Origin: Candidatus Zixiibacteriota bacterium
Lineage (GTDB): Bacteria; Zixibacteria; MSB-5A5; GN15; PGXB01
Assembly: GCA_900498245.1 (NCBI GenBank)
Contig: LS998015.1
Coordinates: 743,206 to 807,205, forward strand
Direction: 5' to 3'
Length of the DNA: 64,000 nt
Shown: positions 25,492 through 35,092 of the stretch, piece after piece
Layout of the letters: each line of letters opens with the position of its first letter
Numbering within the stretch: the stretch's first letter is position 1
Made by a program: the position numbers and the translations under genes
Notes under the pieces: generated by a model
Seen by the model: the letters and a program-made list of their open reading frames with translations, nothing else
What the model was told of the DNA's origin: nothing
Database searches by the model: none

Positions 25492-26347
25492 ATATTTAGG
25501 GGTCCGTCTTCTGACCGGGCTCGTGCAGATTCTTCCGGCTCGAGTTGCCGATTGGAAGGCAATCTTACTGGGGAATCTGGCCTATTATATACTGACATCA
25601 CGGCGTCGGATCGCCCGCGCCAATTTGAAACGGGCCTTTCCAGGCGAAAAGGATGACCGGGAAATAACGCGTATTGTCAAAGGGGTTTTTGTCAATATCG
25701 CCCGGACCTCGGTGGAATTTGCGCGGCAGCCGAAATTGAAGCGAGATCGAATTCTCGATATGGTCACCTGCGAAGGGAAAGAGCATCTCGATCGGGTCGT
25801 CAAGGAGGGGAAGGGGGCGATGCTCATTTCGGGGCATTTTGGCAACTGGGAATTATTGGGGGCGTGGCTGGCAGCGGTGGGATATAACGTTGATTTTCTC
25901 GTCGGGGAGCAGCATAATCCGTACGTGGACCGCCTGCTGGTGTCGTTTCGGGAAGCCGTCGGAGTGGGCATTATCCCGGTCGGAGTGGCGAGCCGTCACG
26001 TATTCAAGGCGCTTCGCGTCGGGCGCATGGTGGCAGTCGTATCCGACCAACATTCCGCATCGGGCGGAGAGATTGTGCAGTTCTTCGGACGCCCGGCATC
26101 GACCCCTAAAGGGCCGGCGGCGTTCGCGGTGAAAGTCGGCTGTCCGATTCTCTGCGGCGGTCTGGTGCGTCTGGGTTACAATCGTCATCATGCCATAATA
26201 ACGCCTCCCATTTACCCGCCGGCCACCGGGAACGATGAACAGGATATTCACCGGATGACCCAGGAATACACTTCGCGGTTTGAAGCGATTATCAGAGAGC
26301 ATCCGGAACAGTGGATGTGGACCCATCGCCGCTGGAAGGTTGACTGA
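25469..26347 (+). CDS. lysophospholipid/lipid A acyltransferase, LpxL/HtrB family
   Basis: The 292-residue product starts MTISHGLEYLGVRLLTGL; ATG 25469 fits the family length better than the longer open frame. It has the catalytic HX4E motif HFGNWE (H123, E128), the SRRRIARANLKRAF region typical of LpxL, and the C-terminal HPEQWMWTHRRWK. Family members transfer an acyl chain to lipid A on the inner membrane. This implies an LPS-bearing outer membrane. It lies 8 nt before the heptosyltransferase. Confidence 0.92.
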   Translation: MTISHGLEYLGVRLLTGLVQILPARVADWKAILLGNLAYYILTSRRRIARANLKRAFPGEKDDREITRIVKGVFVNIARTSVEFARQPKLKRDRILDMVTCEGKEHLDRVVKEGKGAMLISGHFGNWELLGAWLAAVGYNVDFLVGEQHNPYVDRLLVSFREAVGVGIIPVGVASRHVFKALRVGRMVAVVSDQHSASGGEIVQFFGRPASTPKGPAAFAVKVGCPILCGGLVRLGYNRHHAIITPPIYPPATGNDEQDIHRMTQEYTSRFEAIIREHPEQWMWTHRRWKVD

Positions 26348-26355
26348 GATCAAGC

Positions 26356-27387
26356 ATGAGCAAAATAATAATCAGAACGCCCAACCATCTCGGGGATTGC
26401 CTGATGGCGCTTCCGGCAGTGGAAGCGCTGGCCGGGGAGTGCCGGGATGATCAAATTACACTTTTGGGGCCGGATTGGGCCGACAAGATTTATGGCCAGG
26501 TACCAGAGATCAGTTTCATTCCGATAGCAGGATACCGGTTGCACGGCGTTCAAGCGATATCCTATCAAACGCCCGTGGTTCGCCAGGAGCGATTTGACAG
26601 AGGGCTTCTTTTGACACCGTCGTTTTCGTCGGCTTTGATCTTTTTCCGCGGGAGGGTAAAAGAGAGATACGGATATGCCGGAGAGGGGCGCCGGATTCTT
26701 TTGAATCATACTCTGGAATATGCGCATGACATAGTCATCCATCGCTCCCAGCGCTATATCCATCTGGCCGAGTTTTTTCTTGATAGGAAATTGAGTCAGG
26801 GCCGTCCGCTTATGAAATTTCCCGCGACTGATATGGCCGGCGCCGAGAAAATTATGTTCGAGTTCAAAATTGACGCCAGAATTCCGTTAGTCGCAATCGC
26901 TCCGCAGGCGGTGGCGGAATCGCGGCGCTGGGGGGTTGATAAATATGCTCAACTGGCCGATCGCCTGGTGCGTCGTTATGACTGTCAGATAATCCTTCTG
27001 GGGACCAAAGCGGAAGCGCCCGCCGGAAGTGAGGTGGCCCGTAACAACCGTCGCATCTTCAATCTTTGCGGACTTACCGACATCGGTTCGGCCGCGGCCC
27101 TGTTGTCCCGGGTGCTGCTTTTTGTCGGCAATGATTCGGGGCTGGCGCATCTGGCCGCCGCCGTAGATATTCCAATTGTAGTTCTGTCGGGGGCCGACAA
27201 TCCGGCGGAAACATCGCCATTGTCGGACAAGAAGACCGTCATCATCAAGGAACACCTGGAATGTATTTCCTGTGTAAAGAATGTCTGCCCGAAGCGCGGC
27301 GAGGCCTTCATGCGCTGTATGAAGGAGATTTCGGTGGAGGAAGTTTTCAACGCCGGCCAGAAATTGATTGAGCCATATTTCAAATGA
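26356..27387 (+). CDS. glycosyltransferase family 9, ADP-heptose:LPS heptosyltransferase
   Basis: The 343-residue GT-B protein starts MSKIIIRTPNHLGDCLMALP, the hallmark GT9 N-terminus. It has the C-terminal nucleotide-binding block FVGNDSGLAHLAAAVDIPIV and a terminal CISCVKNVCPKRGEAFMRC cysteine cluster seen in WaaF-like enzymes. It should add heptose to the LPS inner core. Its stop overlaps the next start by 4 nt (ATGA). Confidence 0.9.
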   Translation: MSKIIIRTPNHLGDCLMALPAVEALAGECRDDQITLLGPDWADKIYGQVPEISFIPIAGYRLHGVQAISYQTPVVRQERFDRGLLLTPSFSSALIFFRGRVKERYGYAGEGRRILLNHTLEYAHDIVIHRSQRYIHLAEFFLDRKLSQGRPLMKFPATDMAGAEKIMFEFKIDARIPLVAIAPQAVAESRRWGVDKYAQLADRLVRRYDCQIILLGTKAEAPAGSEVARNNRRIFNLCGLTDIGSAAALLSRVLLFVGNDSGLAHLAAAVDIPIVVLSGADNPAETSPLSDKKTVIIKEHLECISCVKNVCPKRGEAFMRCMKEISVEEVFNAGQKLIEPYFK

Positions 27388-28316
27388 AAATCGGTCTCAT
27401 CGGAAGTATCAATCGCGATACGGTGCACCTGGCCGACAAAACTGTGAAGCGCGGTTGGGGCGGCATGCTGTACAACCTGGTTACGCTGTCGCATTTGATC
27501 GGTAAGAGGGCGGAAATATTTCCGGTTTGCCATATCGGCCGGGACTCGTGGGGAGAAATTAATGCGATACTTCGGCAATTACCCGGCGTTCGAACCGATT
27601 ATGTACACAGGGTCCCCGAGAAGAATAATCATTGTCATCTGACCTATCTGCCGGACGGTGAAAAGACCGAAGTACTCGAGGGCGGAGTGCGCCCGCTTCG
27701 ATATGATGATGTGGCGGCGCTTCTCGATTCCGATATCATTCTGGTGAACTATATATCGGGACGGGATATTCATCTGAAGTCGCTTCAAAAATTAAGGCGC
27801 AATTATTCCGGTCCGATTCTTATGGATATCCATTCTTCAACCCTGGGCAAAAGGAAGAATGGCACCCGTTTTTTCCGCCGCCCTCCGCATTGGGAAGAAA
27901 TGGTCATTGCCGCGGATTATCTCCAGATGAACCGCCGCGAACTCGCCATTCTTAACGGGCGGCCGGAATGGCCCCTATCCGCTGAGATGAAATTGGAGGA
28001 TGAGGCTCGATTTATCTACCGTCGGCTCCAATCTGTAAGAAGGACTATCAAGGATAGAAGTTTGATTATCACGGCCGGAATTGATGGATGCTACATTATC
28101 ACGGCAGGGGCAAGAGGATTGACCATAGAGCACATTCCGCCGGTTAGGAGAGTCAAAGGAGGAGACGCCACCGGGTGCGGCGATTGTTTCAGCGCGGGGA
28201 TGGCGGCGGCCCTGGTCCGGGGCAAGGGACTCCGGGACGCAGCGGAGCAGGGCAACAGAGCCGCATACGGCAGAATTACAGGTCATATAATTTACGAATT
28301 ACTTCAATCTAATTAA
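27384..28316 (+). CDS. PfkB/ribokinase-family sugar kinase
   Basis: The 310-residue product shows the PfkB N-terminus (IGLIGSINRDTVH), glycine-rich RGWGGMLYN and the catalytic signature GGDATGCGDCFSAGMAAAL with the base Asp. The 4-nt overlap with the heptosyltransferase suggests linked sugar metabolism, for instance phosphorylation of a heptose precursor as by the HldE kinase domain. The substrate is not proven by sequence. It is the last gene of the envelope block. Confidence 0.85.
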   Translation: MKIGLIGSINRDTVHLADKTVKRGWGGMLYNLVTLSHLIGKRAEIFPVCHIGRDSWGEINAILRQLPGVRTDYVHRVPEKNNHCHLTYLPDGEKTEVLEGGVRPLRYDDVAALLDSDIILVNYISGRDIHLKSLQKLRRNYSGPILMDIHSSTLGKRKNGTRFFRRPPHWEEMVIAADYLQMNRRELAILNGRPEWPLSAEMKLEDEARFIYRRLQSVRRTIKDRSLIITAGIDGCYIITAGARGLTIEHIPPVRRVKGGDATGCGDCFSAGMAAALVRGKGLRDAAEQGNRAAYGRITGHIIYELLQSN

Positions 28317-28800
28317 GTCTGAATTTGTCAAGATTCTGCGGGGCGAGTTTCAATTCAATGGTTAAAAAAAGGTTGACAAATCTACCCTTTTTCGATTAAT
28401 TAAAACTGGGTATTCAGCCGGAAATTGAAACCAAGATTCTACCTAAAAAGTTTTGCCATAGCATTTTCGATAATCTCAAACTCAATCAGGTTCGAGGTAA
28501 TTTCCGGTTGGATCAGAGTAAGCCACTGACAGATTCTGACACCGGGCAATTACCTACTTATCGACATCGCGCAAATTGACAGATTAATGTCCCACGGATA
28601 ATTGGTCCCTGAGGACCCGGGCGCAAAATGCCTCTTAATATTTTTGGTTTCAAAGTTATAGGGAAAATTCCCGATGGTGACGGCCGTTACCTGCACGCCG
28701 AAAGCGTCCGGCTATTTTTTCCATTTGCTCCCGAGAATCATAACTTCACAATACGCCAATTTGTGACCGAGTTCCATAAACATTATGTGTAGGAGGAAAA
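28317..28800 (+). other. 484-nt gap with one candidate promoter upstream of the C39-like giant gene
   Basis: TTGACA at 28373-28378 and TAATTA at 28397-28402 (18-nt spacing) make a candidate promoter. It would leave a leader of nearly 400 nt. A small hairpin GGTCC/GGACC lies near 28605. I could not match the leader to a riboswitch class. AGGAGG sits 4 nt before the ATG pair at 28801. Confidence 0.35.
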
Positions 28801-31800
28801 ATGATGAGAAGAGTTATTTTCATTGCGGCCGGAGTGTTCCTGTGCGCGGCCATGATTCCGACAGGGATCAGGGGGGATCAGCCGGCGACCCCGCTGAGTC
28901 CGGAAAGAATGGCCCAAGTCAATGCGGTTTATGCCGTGGTGAATACCATTGACGGCGGCGCGGGGAGTCTCCGGCAGGCGATAATGAACGCCAATCTGGG
29001 CGTCGGGCCGGATATCATCACTTTCAATATTGTCGGAGTCGGGCCGCACACCATTACTCCGCTTTCGCCTCTTCCGGCCTTAACCGATATGGCCGGAGTG
29101 TTTATTGACGGCTTTACCCAGCCGGGAGCGGCCCCCGGGGCCAATCCGCCGGCCACGGCAGCACTTCAGATTATTCTCGACGGCTCTCTGGCCGGAGCGG
29201 CCGACGGGCTAGTGATACAGTCGGATAACAATGTCATTCGCGGGCTGGTCATAAGTTATTTTCAGCAGAACGGCATTTATATTCATGCCACCTATGAAGC
29301 CGCCAATAATCTTATCTACTGCAATTTTATCGGGACCGATGTCAGCGGGACAGCGGATCACGGTAACGGCACCAATCCGGCTTCGCTCTGGGGCGGTGTC
29401 TATATCGATAATCAGCCGGGCGGAAGCGCCTTTGCGAATACTATCGACGCCAACTTGATTTCAGGAAATTATGCCGAAGGCGTTTCGATAATCGGGCCGA
29501 GAGTTCCCGGCGATGTTTACGGCAATTTCGTGTTGAGAAATTATATCGGCACCGACATAGCCGGAACGGCCGATTTGGGCAATGACCACGATGGAGTCTG
29601 CCTGTCGGAAGGGACCCACGATAACAAGGTCAGCCACAACCTCATTTCAGGAAACGACTATGACGGTGTGGGGATAAACGGGTTCAACAATGTTCAATAT
29701 GCCGCACCGCCGATCCAGACCTATTTGAATATTGTGGACAGCAATATTATCGGGCTCGATGTCAACGCCAGTAATATCCTGCCGAACAGCACTCACGGCG
29801 TCGCTATCGGCACCTATGGCCCCTCGTTCTGGGGGTGCGCCGACCGCAATCGGATCGGACCCGATAATATAATCGCCAGTAACGGCGGTATCGGCGTGGG
29901 CGTGTGGGAAGACGGGGTTAATAATTTCAATGCCGACCAGAATACGATCACGGCCAATTCCATTTATAATAACGGTGGGCTGGGTATTGACCTGGTCAAT
30001 AATGGGGTGACGCCTAACGACCTGGGGGATCTTGATACGGGACCGAATCAGGAACTCAATTTCCCGGTAATTACGCTAATAACTTTTGCCGCCGGGACCA
30101 CGACCATAACCGGTACCATCGGCATTGATACACCACCCAATCAGGCGCTGGTCGAGGTTTTCAAGGCCCGTACCGATCCGAGCGGTTACGGCGAGGGTGA
30201 AATTTTTGTCGGCAATGCCGTGCCGGACGCGTTGGGGAACTGGACATTGGTGACTCTGGCTCTGGCCCAGGGTGATAATGTGACCGCCACAACGACCGAT
30301 GTAAATGGAAACACGTCGGAATTCTGCGCCAATATGGCGTTGCCGGGAATTCCCGAACCGGATACCTGCGAATATTATAAGGCGCCCTATCCCGATTATG
30401 CTCCGAATGGGATGCCTGATTTTGATCAGAAACAGAACGGCTGGTCTATTCCGGGTCAGCCGACCCCGCAATGGACCCATTGCGGGCCGGTGGCTCTGGC
30501 CGACTGCCTCTGGTGGTTCGACTCCAAATTCGAGACGAATACCACGCCGCCCCCGGCAGTTATCGACAACTATCCGTTGGTGAGGAACTTTACACCTCTG
30601 ACGGTTGACGATCACGCCGCCTCGAACGTGATTCCTTTGGTGGACACTCTGGCCAAGTATGCCTTGACCAATATCGGCGGTTCCGGAACGACCGTGCAGA
30701 ATCTGGCGACCGCGGCGGTATCCTGGATCGACAGTGTGGGGTTGAGCCAGTGGTATACGGTAAGACTTTTCCCGATCGATCCGGCCTTTGGCTTTGATTC
30801 GATCAAGCAGTGGGTTCTGGAGAGCCAGGATGTAATTTTACTTCTCGGCTTCTGGCAGGAAGCCGGTTCCGGATTATGCGAGCGAATCGGCGGGCATTAT
30901 GTAACGGTCGCCGGAACTTGTACGGACGTGGTGGATTCGGCGCTATGCATCTCCGATCCTTATTATGATCATAACGAAGGGGAGCCACCGGCGGGAAGCG
31001 CGCACGGCTCCGGGGTTCATAATGACGCCGCTCTGGTTTCCGGTCCGCACGGCACGATTCATCACGACCGGTACAATGTCATACCGGCGGGATGTGTGCC
31101 GATTCAGGCGCCGGTATTCGCAGTCGAACTGGCCAATTATCCTGTGACTCAGGCCGATGCCGCGCAATTTCAGGGTCAGAATCAATTCGACCCGGCTATT
31201 CCGGGGACCACCCCGATGGGGACGCCGATTCATACCATCATTGAATTTGCCATCGTGATCTGCCCGGTGGCCGATTCCGACGGCGACGGCGTTCCGGATC
31301 CGAATGACAACTGTCCGCATACCTATAATCCGGATCAACTGGATACCGACCAGGACGGTGTCGGCGACGCCTGCGACAACTGCCCGTACAAGTACAATCC
31401 CGATCAGGCCGATTTCGACGGCGACGGTGTCGGGGATGTCTGCGACAATTGTTATAATGTGCCAAATCCCGGTCAGACCGATGTTGACCGCGATGGGGTA
31501 GGCGATGTTTGCGACAATTGTCCCGGCACATATAATCCGGGACAGGAAGATATCGATGGCGACGGTGTCGGTAACGCCTGCGATCCGGATTATCCCGTGT
31601 ACTATAAGCCGGGGTATCCCGATTACGCTCCCAACGGCATGCCTGATATCGATCAGAAGCAGATGCCGTGGACAAACGGTCCCCAGTGGACCCATTGCGG
31701 TCCGGTGGCCGTGGCCAACTGTCTCTTCTGGTTCGATTCCAAATATCAGTTCCTGATCAACCCGGCGTCACCGCCCCCGCCGGCAGTGAGTGACGATTTC

Positions 31801-32748
31801 CGTCTGATTACTAGTCTGGCGCCGGCAGTGATCGATGATCATGATCCCGCTAATGTCCAACCGGTCGTTAATGCTCTGGCGGCCGGGATGGGTACCGGTC
31901 CGGCCGGAACCGATATCAATATGATGCTGGCATATATGAATACCTATCTGGCGGGCCTGGGGCTTGATGATTCCTTTGAAGTCCACATCTATCCTCAGCC
32001 GGAGTGGGTTTTCATTCAGGACGAGGTCAAACGAAGCCAGGATGTCATCATGCTTCTCGGCTTCTGGCAGCCCGATCCGTCGGTTCCCGGCGGGTGGTCG
32101 CGCATCGGCGGTCATTATGTGACCGTGGCGGGAGTCGATACGGGAGGCGCGGTGATTAATCCGTCGGTATATATATCCGACCCGTATTTTGATCTGCTCG
32201 AAGGCGATCCGCCGGCCCCGATGCATGGTTCGGCAATTCATAATGATCTGGCCCTGGTGTCGGGACCTCATGGGACCAATTATCATGATGGATATCAGGT
32301 GACGGTATCGCCGAGCCCGGGTGGGGTATTCGGGCTTCCCGGCTATCCGATCATGGCGGGTCAGGGTTATCCGGTGCAGTTTAGCGGGCTCAATTGCCCA
32401 CCGGAATTCAATATTCTGCAGAGGCCCTGGCTTGGCGGACCTATCAATACGGAAATCGAGTATATTATGACCATTTGCCCGAAGGAATATGTCTGTGACT
32501 GCAAACCGGGAGACGCCACCGGCAACGGGGTCTACAATATTCTTGACGTCTCTTATATCATCAATTTCCTGTATAAATACGGTCCGGCCCCGGTTCCATA
32601 TCCATTATGCTCGGGAGATGCCAACTGCAATTGCGCCATCAACATTCTCGATGTATCGTATCTGATAAACGCTATTTATAAGGGCGGTCCCAAGCCGTGC
32701 ACCTGCGAAACGTGGGTAGCAACCTGCGGAGCGCCACCGCATAAATAG
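28801..32748 (+). CDS. secreted beta-helix protein with two C39-like peptidase domains, TSP3 repeats and dockerin
   Basis: The 1315 residues run: signal peptide (to about 25), right-handed beta-helix (about 45-430, with [10 protein letters not shown] and NLISGN turns), an Ig-like segment, C39-like domain 1, five thrombospondin type-3 repeats (about 825-929), C39-like domain 2, and a C-terminal type I dockerin with two NILDVSY helices. Each C39-like domain has [19 protein letters not shown] and ISDPY, giving candidate triads C561/H699/D719 and C966/H1105/D1127. Both also keep [13 protein letters not shown]. Fold assignment is from motifs. Activity is untested, and the Q-to-C spacing is shorter than in classic C39. 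Confidence 0.8.
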   Translation: MMRRVIFIAAGVFLCAAMIPTGIRGDQPATPLSPERMAQVNAVYAVVNTIDGGAGSLRQAIMNANLGVGPDIITFNIVGVGPHTITPLSPLPALTDMAGVFIDGFTQPGAAPGANPPATAALQIILDGSLAGAADGLVIQSDNNVIRGLVISYFQQNGIYIHATYEAANNLIYCNFIGTDVSGTADHGNGTNPASLWGGVYIDNQPGGSAFANTIDANLISGNYAEGVSIIGPRVPGDVYGNFVLRNYIGTDIAGTADLGNDHDGVCLSEGTHDNKVSHNLISGNDYDGVGINGFNNVQYAAPPIQTYLNIVDSNIIGLDVNASNILPNSTHGVAIGTYGPSFWGCADRNRIGPDNIIASNGGIGVGVWEDGVNNFNADQNTITANSIYNNGGLGIDLVNNGVTPNDLGDLDTGPNQELNFPVITLITFAAGTTTITGTIGIDTPPNQALVEVFKARTDPSGYGEGEIFVGNAVPDALGNWTLVTLALAQGDNVTATTTDVNGNTSEFCANMALPGIPEPDTCEYYKAPYPDYAPNGMPDFDQKQNGWSIPGQPTPQWTHCGPVALADCLWWFDSKFETNTTPPPAVIDNYPLVRNFTPLTVDDHAASNVIPLVDTLAKYALTNIGGSGTTVQNLATAAVSWIDSVGLSQWYTVRLFPIDPAFGFDSIKQWVLESQDVILLLGFWQEAGSGLCERIGGHYVTVAGTCTDVVDSALCISDPYYDHNEGEPPAGSAHGSGVHNDAALVSGPHGTIHHDRYNVIPAGCVPIQAPVFAVELANYPVTQADAAQFQGQNQFDPAIPGTTPMGTPIHTIIEFAIVICPVADSDGDGVPDPNDNCPHTYNPDQLDTDQDGVGDACDNCPYKYNPDQADFDGDGVGDVCDNCYNVPNPGQTDVDRDGVGDVCDNCPGTYNPGQEDIDGDGVGNACDPDYPVYYKPGYPDYAPNGMPDIDQKQMPWTNGPQWTHCGPVAVANCLFWFDSKYQFLINPASPPPPAVSDDFRLITSLAPAVIDDHDPANVQPVVNALAAGMGTGPAGTDINMMLAYMNTYLAGLGLDDSFEVHIYPQPEWVFIQDEVKRSQDVIMLLGFWQPDPSVPGGWSRIGGHYVTVAGVDTGGAVINPSVYISDPYFDLLEGDPPAPMHGSAIHNDLALVSGPHGTNYHDGYQVTVSPSPGGVFGLPGYPIMAGQGYPVQFSGLNCPPEFNILQRPWLGGPINTEIEYIMTICPKEYVCDCKPGDATGNGVYNILDVSYIINFLYKYGPAPVPYPLCSGDANCNCAINILDVSYLINAIYKGGPKPCTCETWVATCGAPPHK
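31273..31584 (+). repeat. five thrombospondin type-3 calcium-binding repeats (coding)
   Basis: Units such as [20 protein letters not shown] recur about every 23 residues, with Asp-rich calcium loops and paired cysteines. They form a rigid linker between the two C39-like domains. Confidence 0.9.
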
Positions 32749-32770
32749 TTTCCAATCAATTTGCGGAAGA

Positions 32771-32798
32771 AAAGCCCCGCCCGGCGGCGGGGCTTTTT
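32771..32798 (+). terminator. rho-independent terminator after the C39-like giant gene
   Basis: The 9-bp stem AGCCCCGCC/GGCGGGGCT with a 4-nt loop is followed by TTTTATT. Confidence 0.9.
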
Positions 32799-32822
32799 AT
32801 TGGGGGCTCAAAAGAACCGGGA

Positions 32823-32851
32823 TTGATTGCCGGAGCCATTTTTCGTATATT
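32823..32851 (+). promoter_or_regulatory. candidate sigma-70 promoter of bfr
   Basis: TTGATT at 32823-32828 and TATATT at 32846-32851 have 17-nt spacing and sit right behind the previous terminator, about 75 nt before the bfr start. Confidence 0.5.
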
Positions 32852-32925
32852 TCAACCGGAAATTGAGATTGAGAGAAGAATCAGGTCCCGGAGAAATTTC
32901 CGGGGATATCGAAGGAGTGACAATT

Positions 32926-33393
32926 ATGAAGGGTAATGACAGAGTTATCGCGACGCTGAACAGCCTTCTGGCTGACGAATTGACGGCTATCAGCCAGTAC
33001 ATCGTGCATTCCGAAATGTGCGACAACTGGGGGTATGGAAAATTGCACGGGAAAAACGAAAAGCGGGCCATCGATGAAATGAAACATGCCGAACGGCTGA
33101 TCGGCAGAATCATATTTCTCGAAGGGACCCCGATTGTCAATAAATTGAACCAGATCAATATCGGGGCGACGGTCGAGATTCAGTTCCGGGATGACGCCCA
33201 GGCCGAAGTGGGGGCGATTAAAGCGTACAACGATGCCATCAGGGTGGCGGTCGAAGTCGGCGATAACGGTTCCCGGGAATTGATGGAATCGATTCTCAAA
33301 GACGAAGAGGAGCATCTCGACTGGCTCGAAGCCCAGCAGGACCAGATCAAGCAGATGGGGATCCAGAACTATCTCGTGGAACAGGTGGATTAG
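32926..33393 (+). CDS. bfr: bacterioferritin
   Basis: The 155-residue product is chosen from ATG 32926, preceded by GAAGGAG; the frame is open further upstream without an RBS. All ferroxidase ligands are in the classical numbering: E18, E51, H54, E94, E127 and H130. The haem-ligand methionine M52 is present in DEMKHAERL. It should form a 24-mer haem-containing iron-storage shell in the cytoplasm, with two-fold haems between subunits. It stands alone, between its own promoter and terminator. Confidence 0.96.
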   Translation: MKGNDRVIATLNSLLADELTAISQYIVHSEMCDNWGYGKLHGKNEKRAIDEMKHAERLIGRIIFLEGTPIVNKLNQINIGATVEIQFRDDAQAEVGAIKAYNDAIRVAVEVGDNGSRELMESILKDEEEHLDWLEAQQDQIKQMGIQNYLVEQVD

Positions 33394-33418
33394 AACCGTT
33401 TCACGCCATCGAATTCGC

Positions 33419-33451
33419 CGGGGCGTACTCAGTACGCCCCGTTATTTTTTT
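33419..33451 (+). terminator. bfr terminator overlapping the 3' end of the opposite MFS gene
   Basis: A perfect 10-bp stem CGGGGCGTAC/GTACGCCCCG with the loop TCA is followed by a T-rich tract. The loop trinucleotide is the TGA stop of the minus-strand MFS gene. Confidence 0.88.
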
Positions 33452-34835
33452 CGGGCCGATGGGATTTTGGTTCGCTCTTGAGTAAATGGGGGAAGATATC
33501 GCGGGCCATGGAGAACCATTTCAAAACGGAATCCCCCATGAACTGCAGAACCACCGGCAGGCCCGGTTCTTTGGGGACGCGGAAGGTGAAAAACAAGAGA
33601 GCGGCCAGGAAGCGAAGCAGGCTCGAGAGGGCGAAAAGCAAATGATAATTGACGACGATCTGCTGTCCCCAGTGCCAGTGCAGATGGGACCAGTTTTCCG
33701 CGAGCAGTCCTCCAATAAGCGAAGAAGCAAAAAAGGCCAATCCCGACAGAACTGAAAACATCGCCAGATAGGTCGTTCTTTCGCCCCGCGGGGAGTTGGC
33801 GATCGGAATGTTGAACGCCGCCAGATTCAGTCCAGCCCAGAGCGCTCCCGAATAAACCGCCTCGAACCAGAGTATCCCCAGATGTCCTTCGCGGGGGATC
33901 CACCAGATTAAAGGAATGATCGAAATGCCGAGAGCGCAGATGGTGGCAATCGGCTTACATCCGAATTTGTCTATCAGTCGTCCCCAGGGACGATTGAGGA
34001 TAATGGCCACGATGGCTCCCAGAGCGGAATAGAGAGAAATAAGGGTGAAACTCATTTTCAGATTGGTCAGCATGTGGGCGGCGAAGAAGGGGGCGGCGAC
34101 TCCAATCGCCAGATTCCAAGCGATAAAGATTCTCATCAGGTGTCTGAATTTCGGTTCTTTGAGGGGGCGAATAATATGGCCCCAGTTCAACCCCACGCGG
34201 CGGGTGGTGCGGTCGGGAACGCGATTGAGGAGAATCACCGCCGCCAAAGCGAAAAGAGCGCCGATGGCGATAATCAAAGCGAAGCCGAAATTCTCTTTGT
34301 TAATAGCATGAAAATGATCCAGTAACAGGCCGCCTCCGATGGTGGCCGTGATAGTCGAAAAGGCGACGGCGGCACTGCGATAGCCGAAATAACGCCCTCT
34401 GATTTTATCCGGAACCAGATCGGCAATCCAGGACATCCAGCCGGGGGTGGCAATCATGATAGTCAGATTGGAGACGAGAATTATGCCGATGAGCGCCGCC
34501 AGCCGCCATTGACCCGAGAGAAACATCAAGGGGGGTATGAGCCACCAGAGTTGACGGGCCACGACCGAATTCCAGACGGTTATCTCTTTTCGTTTACCGG
34601 TTCGGTCGATTAAAAAGGCGGCCGGAATCTGAAAAGTTTGCATCAAGTAGGGAATGGCGGCCATAAGGCCGATGATGAAATCGCTGGCCCCGAGATACAG
34701 CGCCAGACCGGTCAGAAAGGCGCCGCTGGTCATGGTTATAAAGACCGTCGCCAGTGCCCCTTCCCAAGTCATGGCTATCAGCCAGCGGCGGATATCAATT
34801 TCCTCGTTAAAGAGTTTTTTATTCGGGGGTATCAT
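33429..34835 (-). CDS. MFS transporter
   Basis: This 468-residue protein has about 12 hydrophobic segments and the loop motif FLIDRTGKRKEI after the second helix, typical of the major facilitator superfamily. The second half repeats the pattern (ILNRPWGRLIDKFGCKPIA). It resembles uncharacterised MFS proteins of FCB bacteria; the substrate cannot be predicted. It converges on bfr, and its last codons form one arm of the bfr terminator. Confidence 0.85.
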   Translation of the reverse strand: MIPPNKKLFNEEIDIRRWLIAMTWEGALATVFITMTSGAFLTGLALYLGASDFIIGLMAAIPYLMQTFQIPAAFLIDRTGKRKEITVWNSVVARQLWWLIPPLMFLSGQWRLAALIGIILVSNLTIMIATPGWMSWIADLVPDKIRGRYFGYRSAAVAFSTITATIGGGLLLDHFHAINKENFGFALIIAIGALFALAAVILLNRVPDRTTRRVGLNWGHIIRPLKEPKFRHLMRIFIAWNLAIGVAAPFFAAHMLTNLKMSFTLISLYSALGAIVAIILNRPWGRLIDKFGCKPIATICALGISIIPLIWWIPREGHLGILWFEAVYSGALWAGLNLAAFNIPIANSPRGERTTYLAMFSVLSGLAFFASSLIGGLLAENWSHLHWHWGQQIVVNYHLLFALSSLLRFLAALLFFTFRVPKEPGLPVVLQFMGDSVLKWFSMARDIFPHLLKSEPKSHRPEKNNGAY

Positions 34836-34999
34836 GAAGAGAGAAATTAGAGGTTAAAGAGGCGATGTCAAGACGGATAGATGAATCGCCGGGCCGCCGA
34901 ACGTTCGGCCCAATTTCGGGCCCGACTTGGCTTTCCACCGCTCCGTTAATACCGTTTCTCCATGAAGGGCAAGGAGATACAAACAAATCGAGGGATGCC

Positions 35000-35028
35000 T
35001 TGATTTTGAATATCAACTTTAATAGATT
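35000..35028 (+). promoter_or_regulatory. candidate sigma-70 promoter of tldD-tldE
   Basis: TTGATT at 35000-35005 and TAGATT at 35023-35028 with 17-nt spacing lie 65 nt before the tldD start codon. Confidence 0.5.
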
Positions 35029-35092
35029 AAAAGTTTAATACTTGTGCCACATACAACCGGGCAGATGAAGGTCCCGGTCAATTGGAGGATTA

